Below, in pieces: positions 11,346-20,826 of a DNA stretch of 64,000 bases. Position numbers and translations under genes: made by a program. Origin of the DNA: Diphasiastrum complanatum (lineage: Eukaryota > Streptophyta > Lycopodiopsida > Lycopodiales > Lycopodiaceae); contig CM055111.1 in the NCBI GenBank assembly GCA_029204225.1, positions 1,373,578-1,437,577 on the forward strand. Direction: 5' to 3'. Position 1 is the first letter of the stretch. Each line of letters opens with the position of its first letter. A model generated the notes under the pieces. The model saw only the letters and a program-made list of their open reading frames with translations. It was not told the DNA's origin and did not search any database.

Positions 11346-11807
11346 TGTACAATAAGAGAGAACTTCCATAAAGGAGCAGCTCAAGATCTAGCATGAGGAA
11401 TGGTTGAGAATGTTTTTTTACATCATGATTGGACCCCTAGATTTGAACCTCTCCTCTTGATTGGACCTCATGATTTTCATCTCACAATTTGATTGGGCCT
11501 CATGATGTGCACCACTAAACATGATTGGTCCACATTTAATGCACCTCTTAAAGTGATTGGCCTTGTGATCTATGCCTCTAAATGTGATTGGGCCAAATAG
11601 ATGCATTTCAATCCTAACATCATGTGACAAATGTCACTATCTCACTAGATCTCAAGTTTGAGGCCTATTGACTATTCAAACTCAACATAAATGAGCTAAA
11701 ATGATTAGGAGTACCCTCCACACCTGGTAAATAATCCACACATGTGATATTTACATATTTAAATGAAAGTATCAAGTAATCAAGCTAGACTTTGTAAAAT
11801 CTTCACA
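11346..11807 (-). mobile_element. 3' LTR of X copy 3 (low-coordinate end tentative)
   Basis: On the minus strand the LTR begins TGTGAAGATTTTAC at 11807, immediately after a purine tract (gaggaggag). Its first 90 bases match the LTR start at 6940. The low-coordinate end is uncertain; tgtacaa at 11346 is a candidate and the true end could be nearer 11,100. It contains the CCAAT array at 11426-11591. Confidence 0.6.
11420..11612 (-). promoter_or_regulatory. Six CCAAT boxes in a 32-bp tandem array
   Basis: TGATTGG, read as CCAATCA on the minus strand, occurs at 11426, 11458, 11490, 11522, 11554 and 11585. The spacings are 32, 32, 32, 32 and 31. Flanking bases are only partly conserved, so the motif is better kept than the unit. 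It lies in the U3-like part of the X LTR in the sense orientation for that element. Confidence 0.8.
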
Positions 11808-11823
11808 CTCCTCCTCAAAATTT
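11808..11823 (-). promoter_or_regulatory. Polypurine tract of X copy 3
   Basis: On the minus strand aaattttgaggaggag directly precedes the LTR start TGTGAAG. This is the second-strand primer site typical of copia elements. Confidence 0.75.
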
Positions 11824-12216
11824 AGCGATTATTATGCTAGTTTCCTCCAAAACTTAAATAGCTACTAATATCTTCTCAAGTAGATACTTTGGCATGAAAT
11901 TGATGAGAAAACCATTTAATAAGTCTGAAATTTCAGCAACATCACCATAGCCATGACAAGGCTTCTTTGTATGAGAATCATCTCCAAGCATCTTGATAAT
12001 CTTTCCATCACTTGAGCACTTTTTCCATTGATTTGTTCCATCCTTGAAGCGTATGGTTGATCCAAAAGCTCATCCTCCTTGAAAATAGCTGAAAATCAAT
12101 ATGGAGATCAAGATTTCTCCTTGACTTAAAAGGATCACAAATATCCAACATCATGCTACCGAGATCTTGAGAATTAGACACATCAAGATTGGCAAGACTA
12201 TGCATGCTATAATAAC
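11824..12216 (-). pseudogene. X element copy 3, C-terminal segment
   Basis: Contains MHSLANLDVSNSQDLGSMML then DICDP, which matches HSLANLDESNSLDRGNMMLD in the X copies at 30.5 and 43.1 kb. Similarity fades after the SRRNL block. It was contiguous with 15990-16590 before a family A copia inserted at 12217-15989. The intact X copies read gctataataacaaa across the junction. Confidence 0.75.
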
Positions 12217-12888
12217 TATTAAAAATTCACAATTCTAGCTTGACTAGTTTTGGTCATATGACTTGTAAATAGTTAGATGATCATGATGTGGCTTGTCACA
12301 CGTGCCAAATAGCATAGGATTCCATTCATAAGGATGTTCTCAAGTAGGCCTAAGTGTTAGAACCTTTGGAATGAGTCCAAATTATGCTTGGATAAAAGGG
12401 AGAAAAAATAGGAGCTATTTTTGGTAATTTTTGCATTGTTGAGGGATCTCCAAGATTCCAACCCTAACTTGGTAGGGATGAAAGATCCACCAAAATTAGA
12501 ATTAGGGATAGGTTTAGGGCTACTCATACCTGCCCAAAACCGTGATGGATCATGTATATATAGGTGATGATATCTCACCAAAATCAATCAAGCAATTTCA
12601 TGTTTTTTCTCTCATAATGGTGCAATTGCTCTCTATGTTCATAATTGTTTGAGTACTTGTGATTACTAATGATTATAGGATTGAATGTAGGTCTGGTTTA
12701 CAGTACTCAGACTATGGGAGGCCGTACTTTCACACGTGTGAAGCCTTCTTCAAGGATTTGGGCCATTTAGTGAGGTTCAAGCATAGATTTTTGATGGTTC
12801 AACTTGTGCTAATCTTATGAAATCATAATCTATTGTTTCCCTCATCATTTCAAGTGTTTTAGGATCCTTATTTGCTATAATTTTTACA
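12217..12888 (+). mobile_element. 5' LTR of the deleted family A copia
   Basis: 672 bp from TATTAAAAATTC (family TGTTAAAAATTC with G to A) to TTTTTACA. It holds a TATA-like atgtatatatagg near 12551 and the palindrome cacacgtgtg at 12731. PBS follows directly. Confidence 0.92.
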
Positions 12889-12901
12889 TGGTATCAGAGC
12901 C
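12889..12901 (+). promoter_or_regulatory. Primer binding site
   Basis: tggtatcagagcc abuts the 5' LTR and complements the 3' end of initiator tRNA-Met, the usual copia primer. Confidence 0.92.
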
Positions 12902-13699
12902 TAAAGGCTGAAATGAGCTAAATCCTTGGTTTTCATTCAATTTGATCACAATTTTTGATCTAAATCTTGTGTAGATTGGATCTTAGCATCTAGTATTGAT
13001 TCTAGAACTCAAAGTGAGTCAAATACATTGGAGATTGGTGTTGTGTGACTTCATTTACAGGTGTTTAGGTGTCTAAAACCAGAGGCAAAGTTGAATTCAA
13101 TTCACATTACCAAGATAGCAAGTTTTGCTTGCTCCAAGCATTGATTTCGAAGCGAGTTTTGGAGGTGATTTCATAGAGGAGGCTTTCTAGAACTCAAGGA
13201 GAGGGAAGATCAGAGTTTTGGGGACTCTTAAAGGCTGTTCTAAGGTGTAGTAGACACCTCCTAAAGTAATTTAGGTTCAGTCCAACCATTGCTTGACTTA
13301 TGCAGCAAATTAGATCAATTTTTCATCAATTTTGATCATTTTTTGCTTGTGATTGGATAGTAGATTGTGTTGCATCCTCATTAAGTTCCATTTAGATCTT
13401 TTACAAGTGATTTTGGAAGTATATTAGGTTGCTGAAATTCACTCTTGATCAGATCATTTGGAAGCTTTAATGTTCTTTATCGAAAGAGGGGCCATTCTAC
13501 TAGTATTGTCTACTTCAATCAAGCAAGTGCATTGTTTCTAGTATTCTATGATTTGATTTTGTTAGAGATCATTCTTAGATCTTTATAGGAAGTCTATTAC
13601 TGATCTTTTCAGGTCCCTAAGAAGTGGGATAAGGTAGACCTTCAATCAAATCAATAGAAGTAACCTTCATTTGTGTCAAGTCCTTGATTAGGAGACTAG
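12902..13699 (+). other. Copia family A leader
   Basis: About 800 bp between PBS and gag start without open reading frame. It corresponds to 22444-23238 in the full-length element. This is where packaging and dimer signals would lie. Confidence 0.7.
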
Positions 13700-14758
13700 A
13701 TGGCATCTATAAATGCATATCTTTTGGATACTAATGAAAGGCTCAACAAAACTAACTATTCCATATGGAAAGTTAGAATGGAATCTATCATGATCATGCA
13801 AGATCTGATGGAAATTGTAAACGGTAAGGAGGGTGAACCTATTCATCCTCAAGAAAAAGCCAAATACATCAAGAGGTGCAATGTTGCACTACATTGCATA
13901 AAAATGAATGTTGCAAATGAACTCTTAAGAGAGGTAGGAGACTGCACTTCAGCTCAAGATGCTTGGGAGACTTTGCAAAAGGTCTATGAATCCAAGAACC
14001 AAACTAGAATGTTAGCTTTGAAGAATCAAATCTATAGAAGCTATCAAAAGAAAGGAGAGAGTGCACATACTTTTGTCCTAAGAGTAAAGGAATTGAACAA
14101 AGAGCTAGCCTTTATAGGTGACCCTATCAAGGATGAAGAGCTTGTTCAACTCATATTGAATGGACTAAGCTTTGAATTTGACAATTTGGTTCAGGGATAT
14201 GCAATTATGGGTAAGCTACCCATACTTGAAGAACTCCAAGGCACACTCATGGCCGAGGAATCAAGAAGGAGCCAAATGCAAGAGAGGATGGATAGGCTTT
14301 CCATCCAAGGTGGAGATGACCAAGCTCTCTTCACCAAAGGCAAAGGCAAGTCCAAAGGCAAAGGATCAACATTCAAGAAGTCTACAAAGCTTGAGGATCA
14401 AGAAGGACCCTCAAAGGCATCTCCATCAACCACCAAAGTCAAGAAGGACAAATCAAAGGTGAAGTGCTACTATTGTAGCAAGATGGGGCCTTATGCCTCG
14501 GAATGCTTCAAGAGGAAGCAAGATCAAAGCCAAGCCAACATGAGCAAAGAGGAGGAGGAGAAGAGTCCACATGAGGACTCTCTCATGATGTCCATATTTT
14601 CTTCAACAAGCTTCAAAGGAGAAGATCCTTGGTGGATTGACTCGGGTGCTAGTTCACACATGACTAGTAAAAGGGAGTTTTTCTCTTCTCTCTTATCTTA
14701 TGATGGACCTATAAAGTCTATCTATACAGAAAATGTTGAAGCTTGTAAGGGATTCTAA
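13700..14758 (+). CDS. gag: Copia Gag with partial protease, intact frame
   Basis: 352 residues. Residues about 1-200 are the UBN2/Retrotran_gag region (NYSIWKVRMESIMIMQDLME, NELLREVGDCTSAQDAWETL, VYESKNQTRMLALKNQIYRS). A Lys/Gly/Ser-rich basic stretch follows at about 213-232. The zinc knuckle CYYCSKMGPYASEC has a proline at the expected histidine neighbourhood, so metal binding may be weak. The protease start WWIDSGASSHMTS holds the catalytic DSG. The frame then runs 16 or so codons beyond the YTENVEAC segment and ends at the deletion junction. Unlike the full-length relative, no stop or frameshift breaks Gag. It could supply particle protein if transcribed. Confidence 0.9.
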   Translation: MASINAYLLDTNERLNKTNYSIWKVRMESIMIMQDLMEIVNGKEGEPIHPQEKAKYIKRCNVALHCIKMNVANELLREVGDCTSAQDAWETLQKVYESKNQTRMLALKNQIYRSYQKKGESAHTFVLRVKELNKELAFIGDPIKDEELVQLILNGLSFEFDNLVQGYAIMGKLPILEELQGTLMAEESRRSQMQERMDRLSIQGGDDQALFTKGKGKSKGKGSTFKKSTKLEDQEGPSKASPSTTKVKKDKSKVKCYYCSKMGPYASECFKRKQDQSQANMSKEEEEKSPHEDSLMMSIFSSTSFKGEDPWWIDSGASSHMTSKREFFSSLLSYDGPIKSIYTENVEACKGF

Positions 14759-14775
14759 GATACATCTCGGGTACA
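14740..14775 (+). other. Internal deletion junction, protease to RT connection
   Basis: Sequence matching the full-length element at about 21390 (gaagcttgtaa) is joined to sequence matching about 19056 (ggattctaagatacatctcg). Roughly 2.3 kb encoding integrase and RT is missing. Short A/G-rich similarity at the joint suggests template switching. Confidence 0.8.
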
Positions 14776-15303
14776 TTGGATTTTGGGATTCTATATAGAG
14801 GAGATGTGATTAACCTTCATGCATTTAGTAATTCAAATTTTGCAGGGGACAAGAGGGATAAGAAATCAACAAGTGCCTATTCAACTTTCATAGGAGAAGG
14901 TGTGGTTTCATGGCTTTCAAAAAAGCAAGAAACTATATCTCTATCTTCAACCGAGGCCGAGTACAAAGCTTTGACAACCACTACAAAGGAGGTACTTTGG
15001 ATCAAGAGATTATTGGTGGAACTAAAGATCATGGATTCAGAGGAGGCACCAATCATCTACAATGACAATATATCAGCCCAACAGCTTGCATCTAACCCAA
15101 TCTTCCATGCAAGATCTAAGCACATTGAGATATGCCATCACTTTGTGAGAGAAATGGTGCAAGCCAAGGAGATTGCTTTGGAGCATGTTCCAAGCAATGA
15201 ATGTGTAGATGATCTACTTACTAAACCACTTCAAAAGACACCTTTTATGAAGTTCAGATCATCACTTGGAGTGATTGGTAAAGCAATGATTGAACCAAGC
15301 TAG
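14776..15303 (+). CDS. Copia RNase H domain
   Basis: 175 residues, about the full copia RNase H region: HAFSNSNFAGDKRDKKSTSA (the usual D of SDSDF is changed to N), then ISLSSTEAEYKAL with the catalytic Glu, KEVLWIKRLLVEL, IYNDNISAQQLASNPIFHAR and the C-terminal SKHIEICHHFVRE. The frame is open to a stop just before the PPT. SNSNF in place of SDSDF removes an expected catalytic Asp, so activity is doubtful. With RT deleted it would not act as part of an RT polyprotein. Confidence 0.88.
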   Translation: MDFGILYRGDVINLHAFSNSNFAGDKRDKKSTSAYSTFIGEGVVSWLSKKQETISLSSTEAEYKALTTTTKEVLWIKRLLVELKIMDSEEAPIIYNDNISAQQLASNPIFHARSKHIEICHHFVREMVQAKEIALEHVPSNECVDDLLTKPLQKTPFMKFRSSLGVIGKAMIEPS

Positions 15304-15306
15304 ATA

Positions 15307-15317
15307 GTGAGGAGGAG
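15307..15317 (+). promoter_or_regulatory. Polypurine tract
   Basis: gtgaggaggag directly precedes the 3' LTR (TGTTAAAAATTC at 15318). Confidence 0.9.
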
Positions 15318-15989
15318 TGTTAAAAATTCACAATTCTAGCTTGACTATTTTTGGTCATATGACTTGTAAATAGTTAGATGGTCATGATGTGGCTTGTCAC
15401 ACATGCCAAATAGCATAGGATTCCATTCATAAGGATGTTCTCAAGTAGACCTAAGTGTTAGAACCTTTGGAATGAGTCCAAATTATGCTTAGATACAAGG
15501 GAGAAAAAATAGGAGCTATTTTTGGTAATTTTTGCATTGTTGAGGGATCTCCAAGATTCCAACCCTAACTTGGTAGGGATGAAAGATCCACCAAAATTAG
15601 CATTAGGGATAGGTTTAGGGCTACTCATACCTGCCCAAAACCGTGATGGATCATGTATATATAGGTGATGATATCTCACCAAAATCAATCAAGCAATTTC
15701 ATGTTTTTTCTCTCATAATGGTGCAATTGCTCTCTATGTTCATAATTGTTTGAGTACTTGTGATTACTAATGATTATAGGATTGAATGTAGGTCTGGTGT
15801 ACAGTACTCAGACTGTGGGAGGCTGTACTTTCACACGTGTGAAGCCTTCTTCAAGGATTTGGGCCATTTAGTGAGGTTCAAGCATAGATTTTTGATGGTT
15901 CAACTTGTGCTAATCTTATGAAATCATGATCTATTGTTTCCCTCATCATTTCAAGTGTTTTAGGATCCTTATTTGCTGTAATTTTTACA
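15318..15989 (+). mobile_element. 3' LTR of the deleted family A copia
   Basis: 672 bp, TGTTAAAAATTC to TTTTTACA, followed by TAACA, which repeats the left flank. It holds the palindrome cacacgtgtg at 15832. Confidence 0.92.
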
Positions 15990-16590
15990 TAACAATGAAT
16001 TTGCATCATATCTTCATGCTTGATTTCCATGCTAACCTCATATCTAATGAGGCTAAATACTTCATTATGGAGATAAATGTACTTAGAGGATGATTCACTT
16101 ACTCTAATAAAGAGTTTACAATTTGCCTCAATACATGGAAAAAGACAATTTTTCACACTATGAGTGAACAAATCACTCTTGCTCTTGCAAGGCTCAAGAA
16201 CATACATGTGATGAAATAACCATTTGATTTTTAATTGATCTGAAATCAATTTCAAACCAATAAGAACATCAACTATGTTCTTAAGAGAGACATCATATTC
16301 AACTAGTATGGGTTTACTCCAATTTTGAGATGCAAGAGTCTCACTAAAGCAAATTGATTCATCAAATGACATAAGAGAAGCAAGCATGAGATGTATACAA
16401 CTTGAAATGTGCTCCTCTTTCCCTTTAAATGTGAGCCACATAGGCTCATCCATGTCTCTTGAGATTCTTCTTGGAATCATATCTTGAGAAGAAGGACTCT
16501 CCTCCTCAATCCTTGGCACACTTGAACCTTGAGATGGCTCCTCGAGATCATCTTCTTGGTGCTCCTCCTTTCACCACCACTTGAAACACT
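15990..16590 (-). pseudogene. X element copy 3, linker plus domain segment
   Basis: Reads PRIEEESPSSQ, then a copia-linker-like stretch (IPRRISRDMDEPMWLTFKGK, SFDESICFSETLASQNWSKP, ILVEYDVSLKN), then the X domain (CKSKSDLFTHS, EANCKLFIRVSESSSKYIYL, HNEVFSLIRYEVS, KHEDMMQ). It is interrupted at 15990 by the family A LTR, and its C-terminal continuation is at 12216. It matches X copies 1 and 2, with one rather than two PRIEEE repeats. It is open up to the insertion. Confidence 0.8.
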
Positions 16591-16656
16591 TTCAGTCACG
16601 TAAGAAACATCATTTTTGATGTGAACATAAGAGTCATCATCCATGTAATTGAGATT

Positions 16657-17410
16657 TCAGTGCTCCATCAACCCATGAAGAAAAATATGAAGAAAATGAA
16701 GAAAAATACTCTCTTTTGCAAGTGATATGTGACTTTGTCCCAATATCAATCCACCAAAGATTTTCCTATAATGCCCTATCACATGTATTTTTTTATAAAA
16801 TGATATAATTATGATGTGCAAAAGTACAATCAACCCATCCAAATGATGAAGACATGTACTCAAATAAGAAGAAATATCTAAATGATGCATCAAAGCCCAT
16901 ACTATTATATTGAATGACCAACACCAAATCGAATGAATTTAAAAGAAGGACCTTTAAAAAAAGGACAAATATGAAATGACATATATCTTAAAGAGAAGGC
17001 CAACCCTAAAGAGAATATACTTGATGACATAGACTATTTGCAACTTATTTAAATGTTGTAACTTTCCACATGCTTGTTTCTTATTGGAGCAATGTCGTGT
17101 GACTAGGACGCCACATCAAAAGTTGTACACACGCAATTTTCTTATTGGATATAATTAGTTAAGTAATTATAAATAGGAACTAACATATCGGTTGCCAAGA
17201 GATGTGTCCATTCGCACTTGAACATCTATTTGTACTCCATACACATTCCATTGTAACCACCGAGTTTTCGGAAGAACAGAGAAGAGTCTTGAGTTTTTCC
17301 TGTTCTTCGCTTGTTGGTAGATTTTCTACCAATATCACAATCAACCGAAGGAATATTTCTGGTGTTGGCTGATCCGAGATAAAAAGTAGCTAGACTTGTA
17401 GGTTATAGAA
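16657..17410 (+). mobile_element. Gypsy LTR, family of the 47-55 kb element (ends approximate)
   Basis: From about 16,690 to 17,340 this matches the reverse complement of roughly 47,640-48,150. Matches include gaagaaatatctaa, ccctaa.gag, ggagcaatgtcgtg (ggagcaaagtcgcg there), ttattggat..aattagttaa, and ccaccgag.ttt. It probably drives plus-strand transcription and stands before a gypsy gag remnant of the same lineage. Exact LTR ends and PBS are not visible. Confidence 0.65.
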
Positions 17411-17730
17411 CCAACCATGGCATCTTGTTGTGTAAGAACATGAGCTGAGGACAAACTAGTTAGTTACTTCAGAGCTAGTTGGATGTGACATGAGCGTGGA
17501 GAGCTAAAAAAAATATCCAGTTGTAGAAAGCGACAACCAAGAAACTAATTGGCGAGTAAAAGAGAGAGAAGATAGAAAAGAGAAGGACACTAAATTTCAA
17601 GGGGAGAGGGTTCATGAATTGATGGGAGTGAGTTGATGAGAGAGAAGCAGTGTGGAGAGAATGAACAGCTTGAGACCAGTCAGTGGCGGACAATTCAGAA
17701 AAGGATAGCCAAAAGGACTAACTGAAAAGA

Positions 17731-17816
17731 TGCTAATCACTTGGTTCATAGTTGGTCTTCCAAAAAGGATTAGACGTGAGCTTAAACCTATTGATGATTA
17801 TTGTCAACTAAAGCGA
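17731..17816 (+). pseudogene. Gypsy gag remnant, left part
   Basis: Encodes LITWFIVGLPKRIRRELKPI and DDYCQLKR, matching the C-terminal Gag block FLVGLPKNIRRKLKPVDLYD of the gypsy at 35 kb and SGLPKWIRREL at 53.8 kb. The frame is cut at AGCGA, the target site of the copia at 17817. The preceding N-terminal Gag is missing, so this gypsy was already deleted. Confidence 0.8.
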
Positions 17817-18488
17817 TGTAAAAATTACAGCAAATAAGGATCCTAAAACACTTGAAATGATGAGGGAAACAATAGATTATGATTTCATAAGATTAGCACG
17901 AGTTGAACCATCAAAAATCTATGCTTGAACCTCACTAAATGGCCCAAATCCTTGAAGAAGGCTTCACACGTGTGAAAGTACGGCCTCCCACAGTCTGAGT
18001 ACTGTACACCAGACCTACATTCAATCCTATAATCACTAGTCATCACAAGTACTCAAACAATCATGAACATAGAGAGCAATTGCACCATTATGAGAGAAAA
18101 AACATGAAATTGCTTGATTGATTTTGGTGAGATATCATCACCTATATATACATGATCCATCACGGTTTTGGGCAGGTATGAGTAGCCCTAAACCTATCCC
18201 TAATGCTAATTTTGGTGGATCTTTCATCCCTACCAAGTTAGGGTTTGAATCTTGGAGATCCCTCAACAATGCAAAAATTACCAAAAATAGCTCCTATTTT
18301 TTCTCCCTTGTATCTAAGCATAATTTGGACTCATTCCAAAGGTTCTAACACTTAGGTCTACTTGAGAACATCCTTATGAATGGAATCCTATGCTATTTGG
18401 CATGTGTGACAAGCCACATCATGACCATCTAACTATTTACAAGTCATATGACCAAAAATAGTCAAGCTAGAATTGTGAATTTTTAACA
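17817..18488 (-). mobile_element. 3' LTR of full-length family A copia
   Basis: On the minus strand it runs TGTTAAAAATTC to TTTTTACA. It includes a TATA-like run (rc of ctatatatacat, near 18141) and the palindrome cacacgtgtg at 17965. Confidence 0.94.
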
Positions 18489-18499
18489 CTCCTCCTCAC
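18489..18499 (-). promoter_or_regulatory. Polypurine tract
   Basis: ctcctcctcac on the plus strand reads gtgaggaggag on the minus strand, abutting the 3' LTR. Confidence 0.9.
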
Positions 18500-18502
18500 T
18501 AT

Positions 18503-19108
18503 CTAGCTTGGTTCAATCATTGCTTTACTAATCACTCCAAGTGATGATCTGAATTTCATAAAAGGTGTCTTTTGAAGTGGTTTATTAAGTAGATCAGCTA
18601 CACATTCATTGCTTGGAACATGCTCCAAAGCAATCTCCTTGGCTTGCACCATTTCTCTCACAAAGTGATGGCATATCTCAATGTGCTTAGATCTTGCATG
18701 GAAGATTGGGTTAGATGCAAGGTGTTGGGCTGATATATTATCATTGTAGATGATTGGTGCCTCCTCTAAATCCATGATCTCTAGTTCCACCAATAATCTC
18801 TTGATCCAAAGTACCTCCTTTGTAGTGGTTGTCAAAGCTTTGTACTCGGCCTCGGTTGAAGATAGAGATATAGTTTCTTGCTTTTTTGAAAGCCATGAAA
18901 CCACACCTTCTCCTATGAAAGTTGAATAGGAACTTGTTGATTTCCTATCCATCTTGTCCCCTGCAAAATCTGAATCACTAAATGCATGAAGGTTAATCAC
19001 ATCTCCTCTATATAGAATCCCAAAATCCAATGTACCCGAGATGTATCTTAGAATCCTCTTAGCCTTTTTCCAATGGATATTCAATGGATTTTGCATGGAT
19101 TGGCTCAA
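18503..19108 (-). CDS. Copia RNase H with RT connection (fragment)
   Basis: 201 residues. The start MSQSMQNPLNIHWKKAKRIL is the RT-RNase H connection. RNase H follows with HAFSDSDFAGDKMDRKSTSS, the Glu segment SLSSTEAEYKAL, IYNDNISAQHLASNPIFHAR and the tail KHIEICHHFVREMVQAKEI. Catalytic Asp/Glu positions are present here, unlike the deleted relative. It is the open C-terminal end of a polyprotein broken upstream, so it is not an independent gene. Confidence 0.88.
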   Translation of the reverse strand: MSQSMQNPLNIHWKKAKRILRYISGTLDFGILYRGDVINLHAFSDSDFAGDKMDRKSTSSYSTFIGEGVVSWLSKKQETISLSSTEAEYKALTTTTKEVLWIKRLLVELEIMDLEEAPIIYNDNISAQHLASNPIFHARSKHIEICHHFVREMVQAKEIALEHVPSNECVADLLNKPLQKTPFMKFRSSLGVISKAMIEPS

Positions 19109-19809
19109 CCTACATACACTAAAACTAAGATCTATAAGGAACCTATAAGTTGCCTAAACAAAGTGATGTCCATGAAGGATCTTTCGTCATCTTCATTTGG
19201 CACTTTTACATCTTGCTCCATTGGTGTGTCAACACTTTTGCATACTTCCATCTTAAACTTCTTCAAAAGACTTTGAGCATAGTTTACTTGACTTATAAAG
19301 ATAAAATCAGACCCTCATAGTACTTCTATGCCTAAGATGAAGTGAAGACACCCTAGATCTACCATCTTGAACTCTAAGGATAGATCTATCTTGATTTTTT
19401 CAATACCATCAACACTATTTCCACTAATGATGATGTCATCTACATAAATGAGTAAAAGTACAATACCAACATCGTCAAACTTAATGTAAAGAGTGGGATT
19501 ATATTCACTTTGAACAAAAGAAAGTGAAATAAGATAGCAATGTAGTCTTGAATTCCAAGATCTCGAGGCTTGCTTCAAGCCATAGATGCTTCTTTGGAGA
19601 TGGCATACTTTGTTCTCCATTCCATGCTTGATGAACCCTTGTGGCTGCTCCATATAGATATCCTCTTCCAAAAAACCATTCAAGAAAGCATTAGAGACAT
19701 CTATTTGACATAGAATCCATCCTAAATGTGATGCAAGTGCAATGATTAGCCTTATTGTGACCATCTTGGCCACGGGTGCAAAAGTTTTCTCATAGTCTAT
19801 CCCTCTCTC
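19109..19809 (-). pseudogene. Copia reverse transcriptase, main part
   Basis: The open stretch 19315-19773 has MAKMVTIRLIIALASHLGW, IDVSNAFLNGFLEEDIYMEQ, IYGLKQASRSWNSRL and the catalytic box LLIYVDDIIISGN, ending DLGCLHFILGIEVL. A stop follows, then the thumb/connection continues in other frames to 19109 (ERSF.DITLF, LIGS). Upstream, a CAA-to-TAA stop at about 19810 (AKGYA then stop) separates it from the RT N-terminus. Fold and YVDD are intact, but the polyprotein is not. Confidence 0.88.
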
Positions 19810-20781
19810 TTAAGCATAACCTTTTGCAATTAATCTTGCTTTATGTTTGTTAACACTCCCATTTGCATTCAACTTAAGCCTGAATACCCACTTGCATCCT
19901 ATTACATTCCTTTGAGGTCTCTCAACAAGCAACCAAGTTTCATTCTCAATCAAGGCATCATACTCATCCAACATAGCTTTATACCATTCTTTGGAGTTCA
20001 ATGCATCTTCAACATTACATGGTTCTTCAAAACTAGATAAAGCATAAGAAGTGGATGAGATACCCTCAACATGCTGTCCTTTGCCTTGATATGTGAGCCT
20101 TGATGGCTCCACTTTTGCCCTTAAAGATCTCCTTGGTGTAATAGGTGGGTTTGGTGCTTGCTCCTCCATGAGCTCCTCCTCAAAACCAAGATCTTGCTCC
20201 TCGGCCATCTTCATCTTGATTGTTGGAGCACTTGAGCCTTCTTCAAGCATATGCATATGATGTTCATCAAAGATGACATCCCTTGAAACAGCAAATTTGT
20301 TCAAGGATGGGAGATAGACTTTGTAGCCCTTGCTTGAGCTTGCATATCCAAGCATGATCCCTCTTGTGGAAGATGGATCCTCCTTGGTTCTTGTTTCCAA
20401 TGGCACATGCACATAACATATACAACCAAAAACTTTCAAGTGATTAAGATTGGGTTTCTTTCCATACAACATCTCATAAGGAGTTTTGCCTTCAATTGCT
20501 TTGCAAGGCACCCTATTCATCAAGTAGTTTGCACATACAAGAGACTCACCCCAAAAGGATTTGGGCAAACAAGCATCTAATCTTAAAGCCTTAGAACATT
20601 CACGTAATGTTCTATTCCTTCTTTCAGCAACTCCATTTTGTTGAGGAGTGTAAGGACAAGAAGTCTCTTTCTTGATCCCTTCCTCCTCACAAAAGGCCTT
20701 GAACTCATTGGAAATGAATTCTCCACCATTGTCACTTCTAAGAATCTTGATGCTATGATTATGATGCTTTTCCACAAACAA
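19810..20781 (-). pseudogene. Copia integrase C-half, linker and RT N-terminus
   Basis: 323 open residues. Integrase core continues with ILRSDNGGEFISNEFKAFCE, then the glutamate region YTPQQNGVAERRNRTLRECS, FWGESLVCANYLMNRVPCK, and the C-terminal KVFGCICYVHVP...GIMLGYASSSKGYKVY. The variable linker (PRRSLRAKVEPSRLTYQGKG, SFEEPCNVEDALNSKEWYKA) joins to RT at VIGCKWVFRLKLNANGSVNK. This linker is the reference used to recognise the altered linker in X. It ends at a nonsense codon in AKGYAQ. Confidence 0.9.
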
Positions 20782-20826
20782 CTTGAACTTTACAAAAGTA
20801 TCAAATACTTGAGACTTGAAGGAAAG

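Larger units (their letters stand above)
12217..15989 (+). mobile_element. Non-autonomous Ty1/copia element, family A, internally deleted
   Basis: A 3773-bp element with two 672-bp LTRs, tRNA-Met-type PBS, gag with protease start, RNase H and PPT. Integrase and nearly all RT are deleted. LTRs differ at about 13 positions by eye (about 98% identical). Target sequence TAAC(A) is repeated at both flanks with one base lost on the left. It is inserted in X copy 3 and lies in the opposite orientation to the full-length family member at 17817-23923. Confidence 0.93.

Noticed and set aside
11426-11591. CRISPR-like array (32-bp period)
   Set aside because: Only seven bases recur strictly, spacers are not separated by conserved repeats, and the sequence is a plant LTR.
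12357-15688. A 76-codon frame starting MILVRYHHLYIHDPSRFW, present in all four family A LTRs
   Set aside because: It is antisense to the element and conserved only as much as the LTR itself. Differences fall without codon preference that I can see, and no domain is present.
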